Source: an uncultured Actinomycetes bacterium
GTDB lineage: Bacteria; Actinomycetota; Actinomycetes; Nanopelagicales; Nanopelagicaceae
Assembly: GCA_903842675.1 (NCBI GenBank)
Contig: CAIMMQ010000122.1
Span: 1-60,203, forward strand
Length of the DNA stretch: 60,203 nucleotides
Direction of reading: 5' to 3'
Made by a program: the position numbers and the translations under genes. Position 1 is the stretch's first letter, and each line of letters starts with the position of its first letter. This document shows, piece by piece, positions 28,625 to 38,754 of this stretch. The notes under the pieces were generated by a model. It made no database searches. It was given only the letters and a program-made list of their open reading frames with translations, and was not told where the DNA came from.

Positions 28625-29422
28625 TTAAAGCGCTAGCGCTCTGTGACCTACCTGCAATAATTCCATTCGCATCGCATCGAAATCGAATTTAACCTTAGAA
28701 AATAACTCTATTTGGAAAAGTGCTTGCTCTACCAACAGATCCAAGCCAGATATAACGTTGCCACCGGCTATCTCCCAACGTTCTACCAATTTAGTTGGCC
28801 ATGGACGATATAACGCTTCCAAAAGCAAGCCTGATACCGAACTTGCGTCAATTGTGACCATATCACTCACACCCATGGGGACCGTTGCAATCACCAAATC
28901 GTATTTCGCTAAATCGTGTTTCATATCGAAGATGTTAATTCGGCTCGAAGTCAGGCAGCTAGAAAGCTTTTCGGCGCGATCTGGATTTCGCAGGAGAATA
29001 TCCATCTCCCCGCATTTCCCATCAAGTGCGCCCAAGGCTGCACGAGCCGTACCGCCACCTCCAATAATTGCAACATTGGAAAAGTTATAGTCTTTCAATA
29101 AATTTGCAAAAGCTAATCGATCCGTCGAGATACCGAACCAACCCGTTGGCTGTTGAACCAAGGTATTGATTGAATCTATTTTCGCAGATGCTGGATCAAT
29201 TTCCGATAGATAACTGATTGCTACCTCTTTAAGCGGCATTGTTAAGGAAAATCCGGTCCAATTTTGATCTGCTATTTTCTTTAAAAAATCAGGGAAATCT
29301 CCTTCATCACACAAAATTGCATCGTATGAAGCGGGGATTCCCAAAATTTCATAAGCTCGGTGATGAAGTAGTGGGGAGAGTGAATGCGAAATTGGCGAAC
29401 CCAGTACGGCCGCCTTAATCAT
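28625..29422 (-). CDS. aroE: Shikimate dehydrogenase
   Basis: NADPH-dependent reduction of 3-dehydroshikimate. The 265-aa protein has AAVLGSPISHSLSPLLHHRAY, the catalytic Lys in FSLTMPLKEVAISYLS and the nucleotide loop IIGGGGTARAALGAL. It is separated from the other aro genes but keeps the actinobacterial neighbour order ruvX-mltG-aroE. Starts as ATGA overlap with mltG. Confidence 0.95.
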   Translation of the reverse strand: MIKAAVLGSPISHSLSPLLHHRAYEILGIPASYDAILCDEGDFPDFLKKIADQNWTGFSLTMPLKEVAISYLSEIDPASAKIDSINTLVQQPTGWFGISTDRLAFANLLKDYNFSNVAIIGGGGTARAALGALDGKCGEMDILLRNPDRAEKLSSCLTSSRINIFDMKHDLAKYDLVIATVPMGVSDMVTIDASSVSGLLLEALYRPWPTKLVERWEIAGGNVISGLDLLVEQALFQIELFSKVKFDFDAMRMELLQVGHRALAL

Positions 29423-30423
29423 TTGAAAACCCCCGCTGCTAAATTCTTATTGAACTGCGTTGTCCAATCTTGGAAAACTGCAAAGTCTCGCGTGAAGCGA
29501 GTGTCCCCTGGCTTAACAGTAATGAAGTAGAGCCAGTCGCCGTCGGCAGGATGCAACGTGGCGGTTATTGCTGCTGCGCCTGGATTAGAGATTGGGGTCG
29601 GTGGCAAACCCTGATGTAAGTAGGTGTTGTAAAGGGAGGGTGTTTTTGCTGCATTGATAGATAGCGCAATCCGGCCCCGGTGGTTTGTTGCATATTGGAC
29701 GGTCGAATTCAATTGCAGTGGCATGCCGATACTTAAACGGTTGTAAATGACTCGCGCCACTTTTGCAAAACTGGCCGGATCACCTTCAATCTGCACCATA
29801 GAAGCAATGGTTAAAACTTGGAATGGCGAATATTTCAGATATCCGGCAGCCAATCCAATCGATTGCGCATTAGCGCGAGCCCGCGAGACCATGGCGGTAA
29901 GCGCATCTTTAACACTGGTAGCCGGCGCAAATGAATATTGGGCTGGAAATATTGAACCTTCTAGGGATTTGCTTGAATTTTGATAGAGCGGTTTAACTTC
30001 GGCAGCCGAAAAACTACCTTTACTTATGTGATCGTTCTTCTTTAGTTTAGCAATTACATCGGAAAGAGTTTCGCCTTCTATCACCTTCAAAACATTTTGA
30101 AGTTTCTTCTGATCAAGCAATTGCTCGATGGCTAACTTTGATGAAATATGCGTTGAAATATTATGTACCCCAGGACTTATTCCGGCCGCCTTGGGGTTCT
30201 TTAGAACTTCAGATATAAATTTCTGTGCTTCTTTAATAACGCCGGCATCGGCCAAAATATGGGCTATCTGTGTCCCAGTTGCACCATCTGGAATGCTAAT
30301 TTGCGCAATCGGCCCAGGTTTTGAATCGTTGAAATCGTGATGTGGTTGAAGAAATACCGAGGCCGAAAAAAGTATCCCGATCAGAATAACTGCAGCAGCC
30401 AACTTGGCTTTTTGTGATTTCAT
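29419..30423 (-). CDS. mltG: Endolytic peptidoglycan transglycosylase MltG
   Basis: Cleaves nascent glycan strands and sets their length. The 334-aa protein has an N-terminal membrane anchor (AKLAAAVILIGILFSASVF, about 5-24), a LysM-like region and the YceG catalytic domain: IASMVQIEGDPASFAKVARV with the catalytic Glu, IYNRLSIGMPLQLNSTVQYA and the LPPTPISNPGAAAI motif. Sits between ruvX and aroE with 4-bp overlaps on both sides. Confidence 0.94.
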   Translation of the reverse strand: MKSQKAKLAAAVILIGILFSASVFLQPHHDFNDSKPGPIAQISIPDGATGTQIAHILADAGVIKEAQKFISEVLKNPKAAGISPGVHNISTHISSKLAIEQLLDQKKLQNVLKVIEGETLSDVIAKLKKNDHISKGSFSAAEVKPLYQNSSKSLEGSIFPAQYSFAPATSVKDALTAMVSRARANAQSIGLAAGYLKYSPFQVLTIASMVQIEGDPASFAKVARVIYNRLSIGMPLQLNSTVQYATNHRGRIALSINAAKTPSLYNTYLHQGLPPTPISNPGAAAITATLHPADGDWLYFITVKPGDTRFTRDFAVFQDWTTQFNKNLAAGVFK

Positions 30424-30866
30424 AAATATCTATTCATGGGCGCACCATGTAGGCGCTCTTGATTCAATGCGCTCTCTAAAATCATCGCCGCAGCCAAACC
30501 ATCTATCAAAGATTTAGCTTCCCGAGTATTTTTGCCTGTTTGCTTTATAGATCTTGCAGCCGATACGGTCGTTAAGCGTTCGTCAATTAAATATATCGGA
30601 GCCTTGGTGATGGAACTAAGGGTTTGGGCAAAAGTTTGGACACTCTCTACTTTAGCGCTCACTTGACCTGATAAGTGAAGCGGTGATCCAACAACTAAGT
30701 AAATCGGTTGATATTCAAGAAGTAGCGTTTCTAACTGGGTCATCAAGGTAGATTCGACATTTGCAATATTTTCTAATGGAGTAGCAAGCAAACCTGACAA
30801 GTCGGATACCGCAACACCAATCCGAACGTCACCGAAATCAAATGCAATACGTCGTCCGTTTTGCAT
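30420..30866 (-). CDS. ruvX: RuvX/YqgF pre-16S rRNA nuclease-type RNase H fold protein
   Basis: Putative nuclease for 16S rRNA maturation, earlier called a Holliday junction resolvase. The 148-aa protein has IAFDFGDVRIGVAVSD with a conserved Asp, LVVGSPLHLSG, and IYLIDERLTTVSA. The start overlaps the alaS stop as TAATG. Confidence 0.93.
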   Translation of the reverse strand: MQNGRRIAFDFGDVRIGVAVSDLSGLLATPLENIANVESTLMTQLETLLLEYQPIYLVVGSPLHLSGQVSAKVESVQTFAQTLSSITKAPIYLIDERLTTVSAARSIKQTGKNTREAKSLIDGLAAAMILESALNQERLHGAPMNRYL

Positions 30867-33550
30867 TAGCGGCTCGCGAGGGTGCCTACTAATTTCACCA
30901 ATTCATCCAGAGCGGTAGCACTTTTATCTTGTGCCGCGCCTCCACCTTGAGCGAAATCATCTTTACCACCACCGCCACCACCAAGAATTATTGAACCAGC
31001 CTTTACGAGCTCCCCAGCCTTTACGCCACTTTTAATTGCTTCTGGACTTGCGGCTACAACGAGAGTGGCTCGTTCGGTGCCTTTAGAGATGAGAATAACA
31101 ACTCCATTTTTTATACGATTTCGTAGATCTAGGGCAAGTACGCGTAGATCATCCCCATTGATTCCAGCATCAAGTTCAACGGCCAACACTTCTAGCGAAC
31201 CAACTGATATTTTCTTGGATAGCGCCGCCACGGCAGATTCCAATGCTTTTGCCGTCTTAAACCCAGCCAAATCTTTTTCAGCCACTCGCAATTTATCTAA
31301 TAAATCTGAAATGCGCTCCGGCAACTCCTGCGTTTTCGCACCTTTGATCAGATCTGTTAATGAATTGAGCAACAGATGTTCCCGGGCAAGGAAAGAATAG
31401 GCATCAACACCAACAAGCGCTTCAACTCTACGAACGCCAGCGCCAATGGACGCCTCGCTCAATAATTTAACAATTCCAAGTTCGCCAGAGCGGAGCACAT
31501 GCGTACCGCCACATAGTTCGTGCGCCCAATCACCAACACTGACAACTCGAACTTGATCACCGTATTTTTCGCCGAATAACGCCATAGCTCCCATTGCTTT
31601 GGCTTCAGGTTGCGTCATAGTTTTTGCGGTAACTTCCAAATCATCAAGAAGCAACGTATTAACACGACTCTCTACTTCGCTCAAAGTCGCTTGTGACAGT
31701 GCGCCAGTTGCTGGGAAATCAAAGCGAAAACGCCCTGGTGAATTTTCCGAGCCAGCTTGTGTTGCACTCTCGCCTAACACCTCCCGGAAAGCTTTATGCA
31801 CCATGTGCGTTGCGGTGTGCGCTCTTGAAATTGCAAGTCGACGTTCGCGATCGATTGTTGCCAGAACTTTTTCGGAAACTTTCGCATGGCCCGAAACGAT
31901 TTCGCCACGGTGAACAAATAGACCCGGTACCGGGCTTTGGACATCATCAATTTCGATAACCGCACCATTGGCTAGCGTTATTCGCCCACCATCGGGCAGT
32001 TGTCCGCCGCCTTCGGCATAAAACGGAGTCCGATCCAAAATGATTTCAACTCCGGTATTTGTATCAGCTTCGGCTACGTTTTTACCGTCAACCATAATTG
32101 CTTTCAAAATTGCTTCAGATGACATCTCAGAATAACCTAAGAATTTAGTAGCACCGGTTGAATCCAAAATCTTTCGGTATTCGCTAACGTCAGTATGTCC
32201 AGTTTTTTTAGTTCTGGCATCTGCCTTAGCGCGATCCTTCTGCTCCTTCATCAACTTGCGGAAACCATCTTCATCGACCACTAAGCCCTTTTCACCAGCC
32301 ATTTCAAGAGTTAGATCAAAAGGAAAACCGAAAGTGTCGTGCAACTTGAAGACCGTATCACCAGATAATGCCGGCGCTTTAGCCTTCTTGGCTTGGCTAG
32401 CAGCGGTATCAAATAGCGCAGTTCCGCTCTTTAAAGTTTGCAAGAAAGACTCTTCTTCGTTAACGGTAACAGCGGTAATTCGATCCGCATTTTCAATCAG
32501 TTCTGGATATTGCGCACCCATTGCCCCGATAGCAGCGCCTACTAGTTCCTTAGAAGTAGGGTCACCAGCACCGAGAATTCGCATATTTCGAATCGTGCGC
32601 CGCATCATTCTGCGTAAAACGTAACCACGCCCTTCGTTACCTGGGAGAACTCCATCACCAATCAACATCATCGTTGTACGAGCATGATCGGCAATAACTC
32701 GCAGTGCTACGTCACTCTTTTCGTTAGCTCCGTATTTCACCCCAGTTAATTCTGAAGCCTTACTTAAAATTTGCATCGTTGTGTCAATTTCGTAAATATT
32801 ATCTACGCCTTGCAATAACGCCGCAGTACGTTCTAAGCCAAGCCCGGTGTCAATGTTTTTCGCCGGTAATTCACCCAGGATTGGGTAGTCATCTTTTCCA
32901 GTACCAGCGCCACGCACATTTTGCATAAACACTAAGTTCCAAATTTCTAAATATCTATCTTCGTCGGCGACCGGGCCGCCATCACGGCCATATTCGGGAC
33001 CGCGATCAAAATAAATTTCTGAACAAGGACCACATGGTCCAGGAACTCCCATTGACCAAAAATTATCTTCCATGCCGCGGCGTTGAATCCGATCCTTAGG
33101 GACGCCGACTTTTTTATGCCAGATATCAGCGGCTTCATCGTCATTTTGAAAAACTGTTACCCAAAGCTTCGATTCGGCAAATCCGTAACCGCCATCACTA
33201 ACTGGCTTAGTTAATAATTCCCAAGCGAGGGAGATCGCGCCTTCCTTGAAATAATTACCGAATGAGAAGTTACCGCACATCTGAAAGAAAGATGCATGAC
33301 GTGTTGTTTTACCAACTTCTTCAATATCTAAAGTACGAACGCATTTTTGAACTGAGGTCGCGCGTTCATACGGAGGCTTAACTTCACCGAGGAAAAAAGG
33401 TTTGAATGGCACCATGCCCGCATTAACTAAGAGCAAATTTGGATCGTCTGCAATTAGAGATGCCGACGGCACAACCGTGTGCTTTAGTCCCTGACTGTTT
33501 CCAGACTCAAAAAATTTTAGCCAGCGGGATCTGATCTCGGCAGAATTCAC
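30866..33550 (-). CDS. alaS: Alanine-tRNA ligase
   Basis: Charges tRNA-Ala and edits mischarged Ser/Gly. The 894-aa protein has the class II catalytic core (NAGMVPFKPFFLGE, TRHASFFQMCGNFSFGNYFK), the editing-site HxxxH in SRAHTATHMVHKAF with the matching CGGTH, and the C-terminal DHHA1 domain ending in LGGGGGGKDDFAQGGG. Start is GTG 33550, five bases after the stop of the DUF948 gene. Confidence 0.97.
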   Translation of the reverse strand: MNSAEIRSRWLKFFESGNSQGLKHTVVPSASLIADDPNLLLVNAGMVPFKPFFLGEVKPPYERATSVQKCVRTLDIEEVGKTTRHASFFQMCGNFSFGNYFKEGAISLAWELLTKPVSDGGYGFAESKLWVTVFQNDDEAADIWHKKVGVPKDRIQRRGMEDNFWSMGVPGPCGPCSEIYFDRGPEYGRDGGPVADEDRYLEIWNLVFMQNVRGAGTGKDDYPILGELPAKNIDTGLGLERTAALLQGVDNIYEIDTTMQILSKASELTGVKYGANEKSDVALRVIADHARTTMMLIGDGVLPGNEGRGYVLRRMMRRTIRNMRILGAGDPTSKELVGAAIGAMGAQYPELIENADRITAVTVNEEESFLQTLKSGTALFDTAASQAKKAKAPALSGDTVFKLHDTFGFPFDLTLEMAGEKGLVVDEDGFRKLMKEQKDRAKADARTKKTGHTDVSEYRKILDSTGATKFLGYSEMSSEAILKAIMVDGKNVAEADTNTGVEIILDRTPFYAEGGGQLPDGGRITLANGAVIEIDDVQSPVPGLFVHRGEIVSGHAKVSEKVLATIDRERRLAISRAHTATHMVHKAFREVLGESATQAGSENSPGRFRFDFPATGALSQATLSEVESRVNTLLLDDLEVTAKTMTQPEAKAMGAMALFGEKYGDQVRVVSVGDWAHELCGGTHVLRSGELGIVKLLSEASIGAGVRRVEALVGVDAYSFLAREHLLLNSLTDLIKGAKTQELPERISDLLDKLRVAEKDLAGFKTAKALESAVAALSKKISVGSLEVLAVELDAGINGDDLRVLALDLRNRIKNGVVILISKGTERATLVVAASPEAIKSGVKAGELVKAGSIILGGGGGGKDDFAQGGGAAQDKSATALDELVKLVGTLASR

Positions 33551-33554
33551 AGCT

Positions 33555-33968
33555 CTACTCGAACTCCTCTTCGGAATCTACTGAGCTGGGCTTAGATCTA
33601 CTAGAACTCTTTGCCGCTTTCGAATTCTTTGCATTCTTTTTCATCTTAGTTGCGGCCAGTAAAACTCCTGCTGCTTTCATTGCCATCTTATTGTTATCTA
33701 AAAATGATTCTGTGGAAGCGGTAACTTTGGTAGTTAGCTCTTCAGCCGATTTCGTAATCTTATTTAGGCTATGAAGCGGTCCGTTCATGAGTTGAACTGT
33801 TGTAGTAACTTCTTCAACAAGTGGGGTTACGCCATTAGTTAGGTCTTTGATCGCCGCACTGGCTTCATCAACCAATCGCCCCAAGCGGGAAATCGCATAT
33901 GCAATGGCTAGAGAAATAACCGCAAGCGCTGATGCCGCGATTATTGTTGCAATTCCACCTGGACCCAT
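33555..33968 (-). CDS. DUF948 membrane protein
   Basis: A 137-aa protein with one N-terminal membrane helix (IATIIAASALAVISLAIAYAI) and a heptad-rich helical region reminiscent of methyl-accepting coiled coils (LVDEASAAIKDLTNGVTPLV), ending in a charged Ser/Lys/Glu tail. This is the DUF948 pattern; such a gene commonly precedes alaS in actinobacteria. Function unknown. ATG 33968 is chosen because an AGG lies 9 bases upstream; GTG 33974 is the alternative. Confidence 0.8.
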   Translation of the reverse strand: MGPGGIATIIAASALAVISLAIAYAISRLGRLVDEASAAIKDLTNGVTPLVEEVTTTVQLMNGPLHSLNKITKSAEELTTKVTASTESFLDNNKMAMKAAGVLLAATKMKKNAKNSKAAKSSSRSKPSSVDSEEEFE

Positions 33969-33999
33969 GCGCACAAGCCTACCTGAAAATGATTGTTCC

Positions 34000-34013
34000 C
34001 TGCCTTAAGGCAG
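34000..34013. repeat. Perfect 14-bp palindrome CTGCCTTAAGGCAG
   Basis: A perfect palindrome in the 55-bp gap between the FtsH-like gene and the DUF948-alaS group. It could form a short terminator stem after the FtsH-like gene, though the T-run is not adjacent, or be a dimeric regulator site for the alaS group. Confidence 0.4.
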
Positions 34014-34023
34014 ACTTTGCGCC

Positions 34024-36282
34024 TTAAAAAACGGGTATCGAAATATCTGGCCGCTCATGCTCTTTGTGCGCGACGACGGAGGCTGAATGATATTTTTCAA
34101 TAGCCGCAATATTTTCTGGATTTTGGTATGGCTTGCCATCGACTAGTGGTCCAGTGCCACCGACCATAACGGCGATTACATCCTCACCTGAAATAGTTTT
34201 ATGAATCTCCAACGCATGTGCGAGTGAAAGTACCTTGCTTCGATTTTCGCGCAAGATCTCTTCTGCCCGAGAAAGTAGCGATCCTAAATTATTTTCAATG
34301 CGATCGGATAGGGCCATCCGTAGCTCCTTTTTCCCATCGTCTTTGCCACGCCCACCGCCAGGTGCGCCAACTTCATTTCGACGATTCGAAGCATGTGATG
34401 AAATCGTGGAACCCATTCCCCAATGACCTTCCATGAAACTCGCAATTGTGGTTGCGCTTTCTAGATCGCCTGAAACTCCAGAAGAATTATCGCCATCGAA
34501 GAACATTCTCTCCCCGGCAAGTGATGCCAACGAAACCAAAATATCTGCTTCGTATTCTGTTCGCCATCTTGTGAATTGATCGTCAGGTGGAATGCTCGCA
34601 ACCATGCCCAAGTAGTCAGAACCTTTTTCAATCGTAGCTAAATCGATAGACATGTGCCGGCGAACTAAATAGGCCATTACGCCATGACAAGCCTCGTGTA
34701 CGGCAACTGCATGCCGTTCTCTTTCAATATATTCAACATCTTCGGCTGGTCCGAGATCCTTCAATTGCTTGGCCTTAATTACATCGGTCCAAGTTATCGA
34801 TGTGCGGCCATTTCGAATTGCCATAATCAACGCTTCGTTAATTGTGTCTTTAATTGTGGCACCCGTGGCATACGGAGTTATCGTTGCCAATTTTTCAATC
34901 TCTTCAGAAGAAAGCGAATGTGAAACCTTCTCGAGATAGCCTTCATAAGTTCGGATTCGGCCTGCTTTGCTTGGATAACCAACGCGATACATACGGTCAA
35001 TTCGACCCGGACGTAAGAGTGCTTCATCCAATGCTTCTGGCATATTGGTCGCCATCACAACAAGAATTCGATATTTCGGTGGATTCTTTGGTCGCATTCC
35101 AAGTGCACGTCGAACAATTCGGTTGAAAAAGCCCTTCGGTTTCTTTAACCCAGAGAGTTCCGTTAGAAGTGCTTGCAAGGTGCCCATTCCCCCGCCACCG
35201 GCTCCCATCGCAGAATTTGCAACGAAACTTTCGCGTGCCATCGCACCTGATGCAACCAGGCTCTTTGCATTCTCAGATAAATAACCGCCACCATTACAAG
35301 GTGCTTGAAATACAGCCGAAAGATCGTTCTTCGAGCTAAATCTGCCAGTTGAAACTCCTAGACCGCGGTTTCCAAGCGAATCTGCCTCATCAAAAAAGAC
35401 TACGACGCCACCGTAACGCAGAGCGAGTTTGCGCAATTTGCGGAAAAGCGATTTAACTTTCATAACGCCAACACCGAAGAACATCGCGTTGAAGGCGCCT
35501 GGATCAACAAAGACGAATGGCTTTCCAGTTTCGCCCGCCATTGATTCGGCCATTAAAGTTTTACCAGTTCCTGGTGGGCCCCAAAGCAAAAGTCCACCGG
35601 GTACATAGCCACCATGCTCTTCAATTTTTTCTGGTGATTCTAGGAAAAGCAGATTCTCTCGAATTCGATTAAGTACATGGTCTTGGCCCCAGACATCACT
35701 GAAACGAGTCCGAATATCATCGGGGAAATAGGTATCAATTCCACCCCGGCTCAAGAACCAAAACATCGCACCAAATTGGATAATTATGAAGAACACAGCA
35801 AAGAGCAACTGTCCGAGCATTGGCAGTGCGCTCCATAGCGCTTTTGGTGCAAGGAAGAGCGCCCGCACTGGAGTTTCCTTATAAATCGCACCTAACACAA
35901 CAGCTAAAAGGGCAACCAGTAGCGCCGCCTTTATAACGCGTCCTAATCGATAGCGATTCCAATCGCTTAACTTATGGATGATGCGATCTGTCGTGGAAAA
36001 ATATTTCTGCCAGAAACCGTGGTACGGAGCCAGGATCTCAGAGAGCGCGAAATGAAGTTGTCGTATAACTTCAATCGCAAAAAGAACGAATAGCCAAGGT
36101 TTGGTATTAGCAACTTCCGAGGCGGAATCTCCGAAGGATAAAAGTGGGTTATCGGCAAGCAGCGCCCAGACAAGTATTAAATAGACAATCGCAAAAAGTA
36201 ATAGGAACTTGACGCGATCATAGATTGAAAGGTGAATACGAGTTTTTCGGTCGCTATCTCGCATCCGGCTAGTTTCGCTCAA
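34024..36282 (-). CDS. FtsH-like AAA membrane metalloprotease, divergent four-TM type
   Basis: A 752-aa protein built like FtsH but clearly not the canonical one. About four hydrophobic segments precede the ATPase (roughly 25-43, 62-83, 116-134, 155-177) where FtsH has two. The AAA module has Walker A GPPGTGKT (235-242), pore loop FFG (268-270), Walker B VVFFDEAD (294-301), sensor Asn in MATN (410-413) and arginine fingers in LLRPGRIDR (422-430). Between Walker B and sensor 1 there is a Gly/Ser-rich insertion of around 60 extra residues. The M41 protease site is HEACH (529-533) rather than HEAGH, with the third zinc ligand likely Asp606 in SGDLESAT. Expected to unfold and degrade membrane or cytosolic proteins. 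Its ATG overlaps the stop of an upstream lipoprotein gene by 4 bp. Confidence 0.85.
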   Translation of the reverse strand: MSETSRMRDSDRKTRIHLSIYDRVKFLLLFAIVYLILVWALLADNPLLSFGDSASEVANTKPWLFVLFAIEVIRQLHFALSEILAPYHGFWQKYFSTTDRIIHKLSDWNRYRLGRVIKAALLVALLAVVLGAIYKETPVRALFLAPKALWSALPMLGQLLFAVFFIIIQFGAMFWFLSRGGIDTYFPDDIRTRFSDVWGQDHVLNRIRENLLFLESPEKIEEHGGYVPGGLLLWGPPGTGKTLMAESMAGETGKPFVFVDPGAFNAMFFGVGVMKVKSLFRKLRKLALRYGGVVVFFDEADSLGNRGLGVSTGRFSSKNDLSAVFQAPCNGGGYLSENAKSLVASGAMARESFVANSAMGAGGGGMGTLQALLTELSGLKKPKGFFNRIVRRALGMRPKNPPKYRILVVMATNMPEALDEALLRPGRIDRMYRVGYPSKAGRIRTYEGYLEKVSHSLSSEEIEKLATITPYATGATIKDTINEALIMAIRNGRTSITWTDVIKAKQLKDLGPAEDVEYIERERHAVAVHEACHGVMAYLVRRHMSIDLATIEKGSDYLGMVASIPPDDQFTRWRTEYEADILVSLASLAGERMFFDGDNSSGVSGDLESATTIASFMEGHWGMGSTISSHASNRRNEVGAPGGGRGKDDGKKELRMALSDRIENNLGSLLSRAEEILRENRSKVLSLAHALEIHKTISGEDVIAVMVGGTGPLVDGKPYQNPENIAAIEKYHSASVVAHKEHERPDISIPVF

Positions 36283-36932
36283 TTGGCACCTCTCACGGTT
36301 AGGGAATCTGCAATTTTCGTTAATTCTTTTTGATGAGCACTATAAAATTTTGTCGAAGCGCGAATCAAAAGAACATAGAGCATCCGATGATCATTCGACA
36401 CCATAGCGCTTTGGTTCACTGTTTGCGAGATGTGGTCCCCGCCAGTAAAATCGTAAATGGTGTGAACACCACGGCCGCCTTTATCCACAATTTCATAATC
36501 ATCGGAAATACTAAATACTGGGGCACTCTTATCTGTACCGGTGGCCCATTGAGAGATCGGTACGACAATATCCCTTAGCGAGTTATAAGAAACTGAGTTC
36601 AATTCAGCGTTTGAGAGCGCACGAACTCGGATATATGCCACGGCGCCTTTTGGTGTATTAAGCGAAAAGACATCAGCCGGCGTTACGCCTAGTTCGGTTG
36701 AATACGCCTCTTGGAATTGCACGCGTGACAATTTGTCGGCCGCGCCAGGCGCAGTTGATTCTGCTTCTTTCTGGTTTAGCAATTTATTAGAAATTAAATG
36801 CCATTCTTTAGGGAGAACAAAATAAGTTCCCACCTTTTTATTTCCGGCATAAATTTGAGATGTTGCGCAACTGGTCAAACCAAGCGCCAACAAACAAGTT
36901 GCGGCGAGTATAGGTAACCGAGCAAGACGCAT
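36279..36932 (-). CDS. Lipoprotein of unknown function, coupled to the FtsH-like protease
   Basis: A 217-aa protein with a lipoprotein signal peptide: MRLARL, a hydrophobic core and lipobox LTSC with acylated Cys22. The mature part (from about ATSQIYAGNKKVGTYFVLPKEWHLIS) has no motif I recognise; it looks like an extracytoplasmic single-domain protein. It is directly upstream of the FtsH-like gene and its TGA overlaps that gene's ATG, so the two are probably made together. A partner or adaptor role for the protease is possible but only inferred. Confidence 0.75.
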   Translation of the reverse strand: MRLARLPILAATCLLALGLTSCATSQIYAGNKKVGTYFVLPKEWHLISNKLLNQKEAESTAPGAADKLSRVQFQEAYSTELGVTPADVFSLNTPKGAVAYIRVRALSNAELNSVSYNSLRDIVVPISQWATGTDKSAPVFSISDDYEIVDKGGRGVHTIYDFTGGDHISQTVNQSAMVSNDHRMLYVLLIRASTKFYSAHQKELTKIADSLTVRGAN

Positions 36933-36952
36933 AATGCGCGATTCTGCCCTAT

Positions 36953-38719
36953 TTAACCTTTTTTGTCCCTTCCCGATTCTGGACGAAAATCAACGCCGGC
37001 TTCTTTGCGTTGTGCAGGTGTAATTGGCGTCGGTGCCCCAGTTAGTGGGTCGCCACCACTTGCTGTCTTAGGGAAAGCGATCACTTCACGGATCGAATCA
37101 GCGCCAGCTAGTAGTGCGCAGAGACGGTCAACACCCAACGCGATTCCACCATGAGGAGGTGGACCATAGTTGAATGCCTCTAATAGGAAACCAAATTTAC
37201 TTTCAGCCTCTTCCTTGCTTAACCCAATTGTGTCAAAAACTCGGGCTTGGATTTTACGATCATGAATACGGATGGAACCGCCACCTATCTCATTGCCGTT
37301 TAGAACTATGTCATACGCATATGCCAACGCTGCGCCGGGATCTTTATCAAAAGTGTCAGTAAATTCTGGCTTCGGCCCAGTGAATGGATGATGCACTGCA
37401 GTCCAACCACTATTTTCATTATTGCTATCAACTTGTTCAAACATTGGCGCATCAACAATCCACAGGAAATTCCAAGCAGACTCATCGATCAACTTGCATC
37501 GTTTTCCTATTTCTAACCGAACAGCGCCCAGTAAATTTAGCGAAGAAATACGATCGCCGGCAGCGAAAAATATTGCATCCCCGGGCTTTGCCCCCATGTG
37601 CGCAGCAATTCCCGCACTTTCTCCTTCTGTAAGATTCTTTGCAACCGGACCAGCTAAAGTTCCATCAGCCTCAACCAAGATATAAGCCAAGCCCTTAGCG
37701 CCACGCGCCTTTGCCCAGTCTTGCCAAGCATCGAGTTCGCGTCGTGGTGAGGATCCACCACCAGGCATTACTACCCCGCCAACATAACTAGCTTGAAATA
37801 CTCTAAAGGTTGTCTCCTTAAAGAATTCGGTTGCATCAACCAATTCATTTGCAAAACGCAAATCTGGTTTATCGGAACCATAGCGACGCATCGCTTCCCA
37901 GTAGGTCATTCTTGGAATCGGTGTAGGAATTGTGTAATTAACAACTTCCTTAAATACCTTAGAGAGCACCTTCTCCCCTACTGCGAGAATATCTTCTTGA
38001 TCGATGAACGACATCTCGATATCTAACTGGGTAAATTCGGGTTGCCGATCGGCGCGAAAATCTTCATCACGGAAACAACGTGCGATTTGATAGTAGCGTT
38101 CCATACCCGCAACCATAAGTAACTGCTTAAATAACTGTGGTGACTGTGGAAGTGCATACCAACTTCCTGGCTGCAGTCGAACCGGCACCAAGAAATCGCG
38201 GGCACCCTCTGGCGTAGACCTAGTTAAATAAGGAGTTTCAATCTCCAAGAAGTCTTCGCTATCCATAACAGTGCGAATGACTGAAGTTACTTTAGAGCGT
38301 AGGCGTAAGTTTCTTGCCGGCTCTTCACGGCGAAGATCAAGATAACGATACTTGAGCCTTATCTCCTCGCTAATGGTACTTAGGTCACCACTATCAACTG
38401 GAAATGGAAGCGGCGCGCTTTCGCTTAGAACAGTTAGCTCTTCGCAGACAACTTCGATTTCACCAGTGGGAATATTTGCATTTTCATTTCCGGCAGGTCT
38501 GGCGCGAACAGTTCCCGATATCAATACGCACCATTCTGCGCGCAAAGATCCAGCCAACGATTCATCGTTAATAACAACTTGAGCAGCACCTGATGCATCG
38601 CGAAGGTCTATAAATGCTACGCCACCGTGGTCACGCCGACGCGCTACCCAACCAGCGAGGGAGACCTTGCTTCCGACATCACTCTTTCGCAGTGCACCCG
38701 CGTTATGCGATCTAATCAT
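36953..38719 (-). CDS. aspS: Aspartate-tRNA ligase
   Basis: Charges tRNA-Asp. The 588-aa bacterial-type enzyme has an N-terminal OB anticodon-binding domain ([20 protein letters not shown]), class II core with [40 protein letters not shown], the GAD insertion and the C-terminal [15 protein letters not shown]. Whether it also charges tRNA-Asn cannot be decided from this window. Confidence 0.96.
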   Translation of the reverse strand: MIRSHNAGALRKSDVGSKVSLAGWVARRRDHGGVAFIDLRDASGAAQVVINDESLAGSLRAEWCVLISGTVRARPAGNENANIPTGEIEVVCEELTVLSESAPLPFPVDSGDLSTISEEIRLKYRYLDLRREEPARNLRLRSKVTSVIRTVMDSEDFLEIETPYLTRSTPEGARDFLVPVRLQPGSWYALPQSPQLFKQLLMVAGMERYYQIARCFRDEDFRADRQPEFTQLDIEMSFIDQEDILAVGEKVLSKVFKEVVNYTIPTPIPRMTYWEAMRRYGSDKPDLRFANELVDATEFFKETTFRVFQASYVGGVVMPGGGSSPRRELDAWQDWAKARGAKGLAYILVEADGTLAGPVAKNLTEGESAGIAAHMGAKPGDAIFFAAGDRISSLNLLGAVRLEIGKRCKLIDESAWNFLWIVDAPMFEQVDSNNENSGWTAVHHPFTGPKPEFTDTFDKDPGAALAYAYDIVLNGNEIGGGSIRIHDRKIQARVFDTIGLSKEEAESKFGFLLEAFNYGPPPHGGIALGVDRLCALLAGADSIREVIAFPKTASGGDPLTGAPTPITPAQRKEAGVDFRPESGRDKKG

Positions 38720-38754
38720 TTACTAGACTCCGATATTTTCATTCAGGGCCGAGA

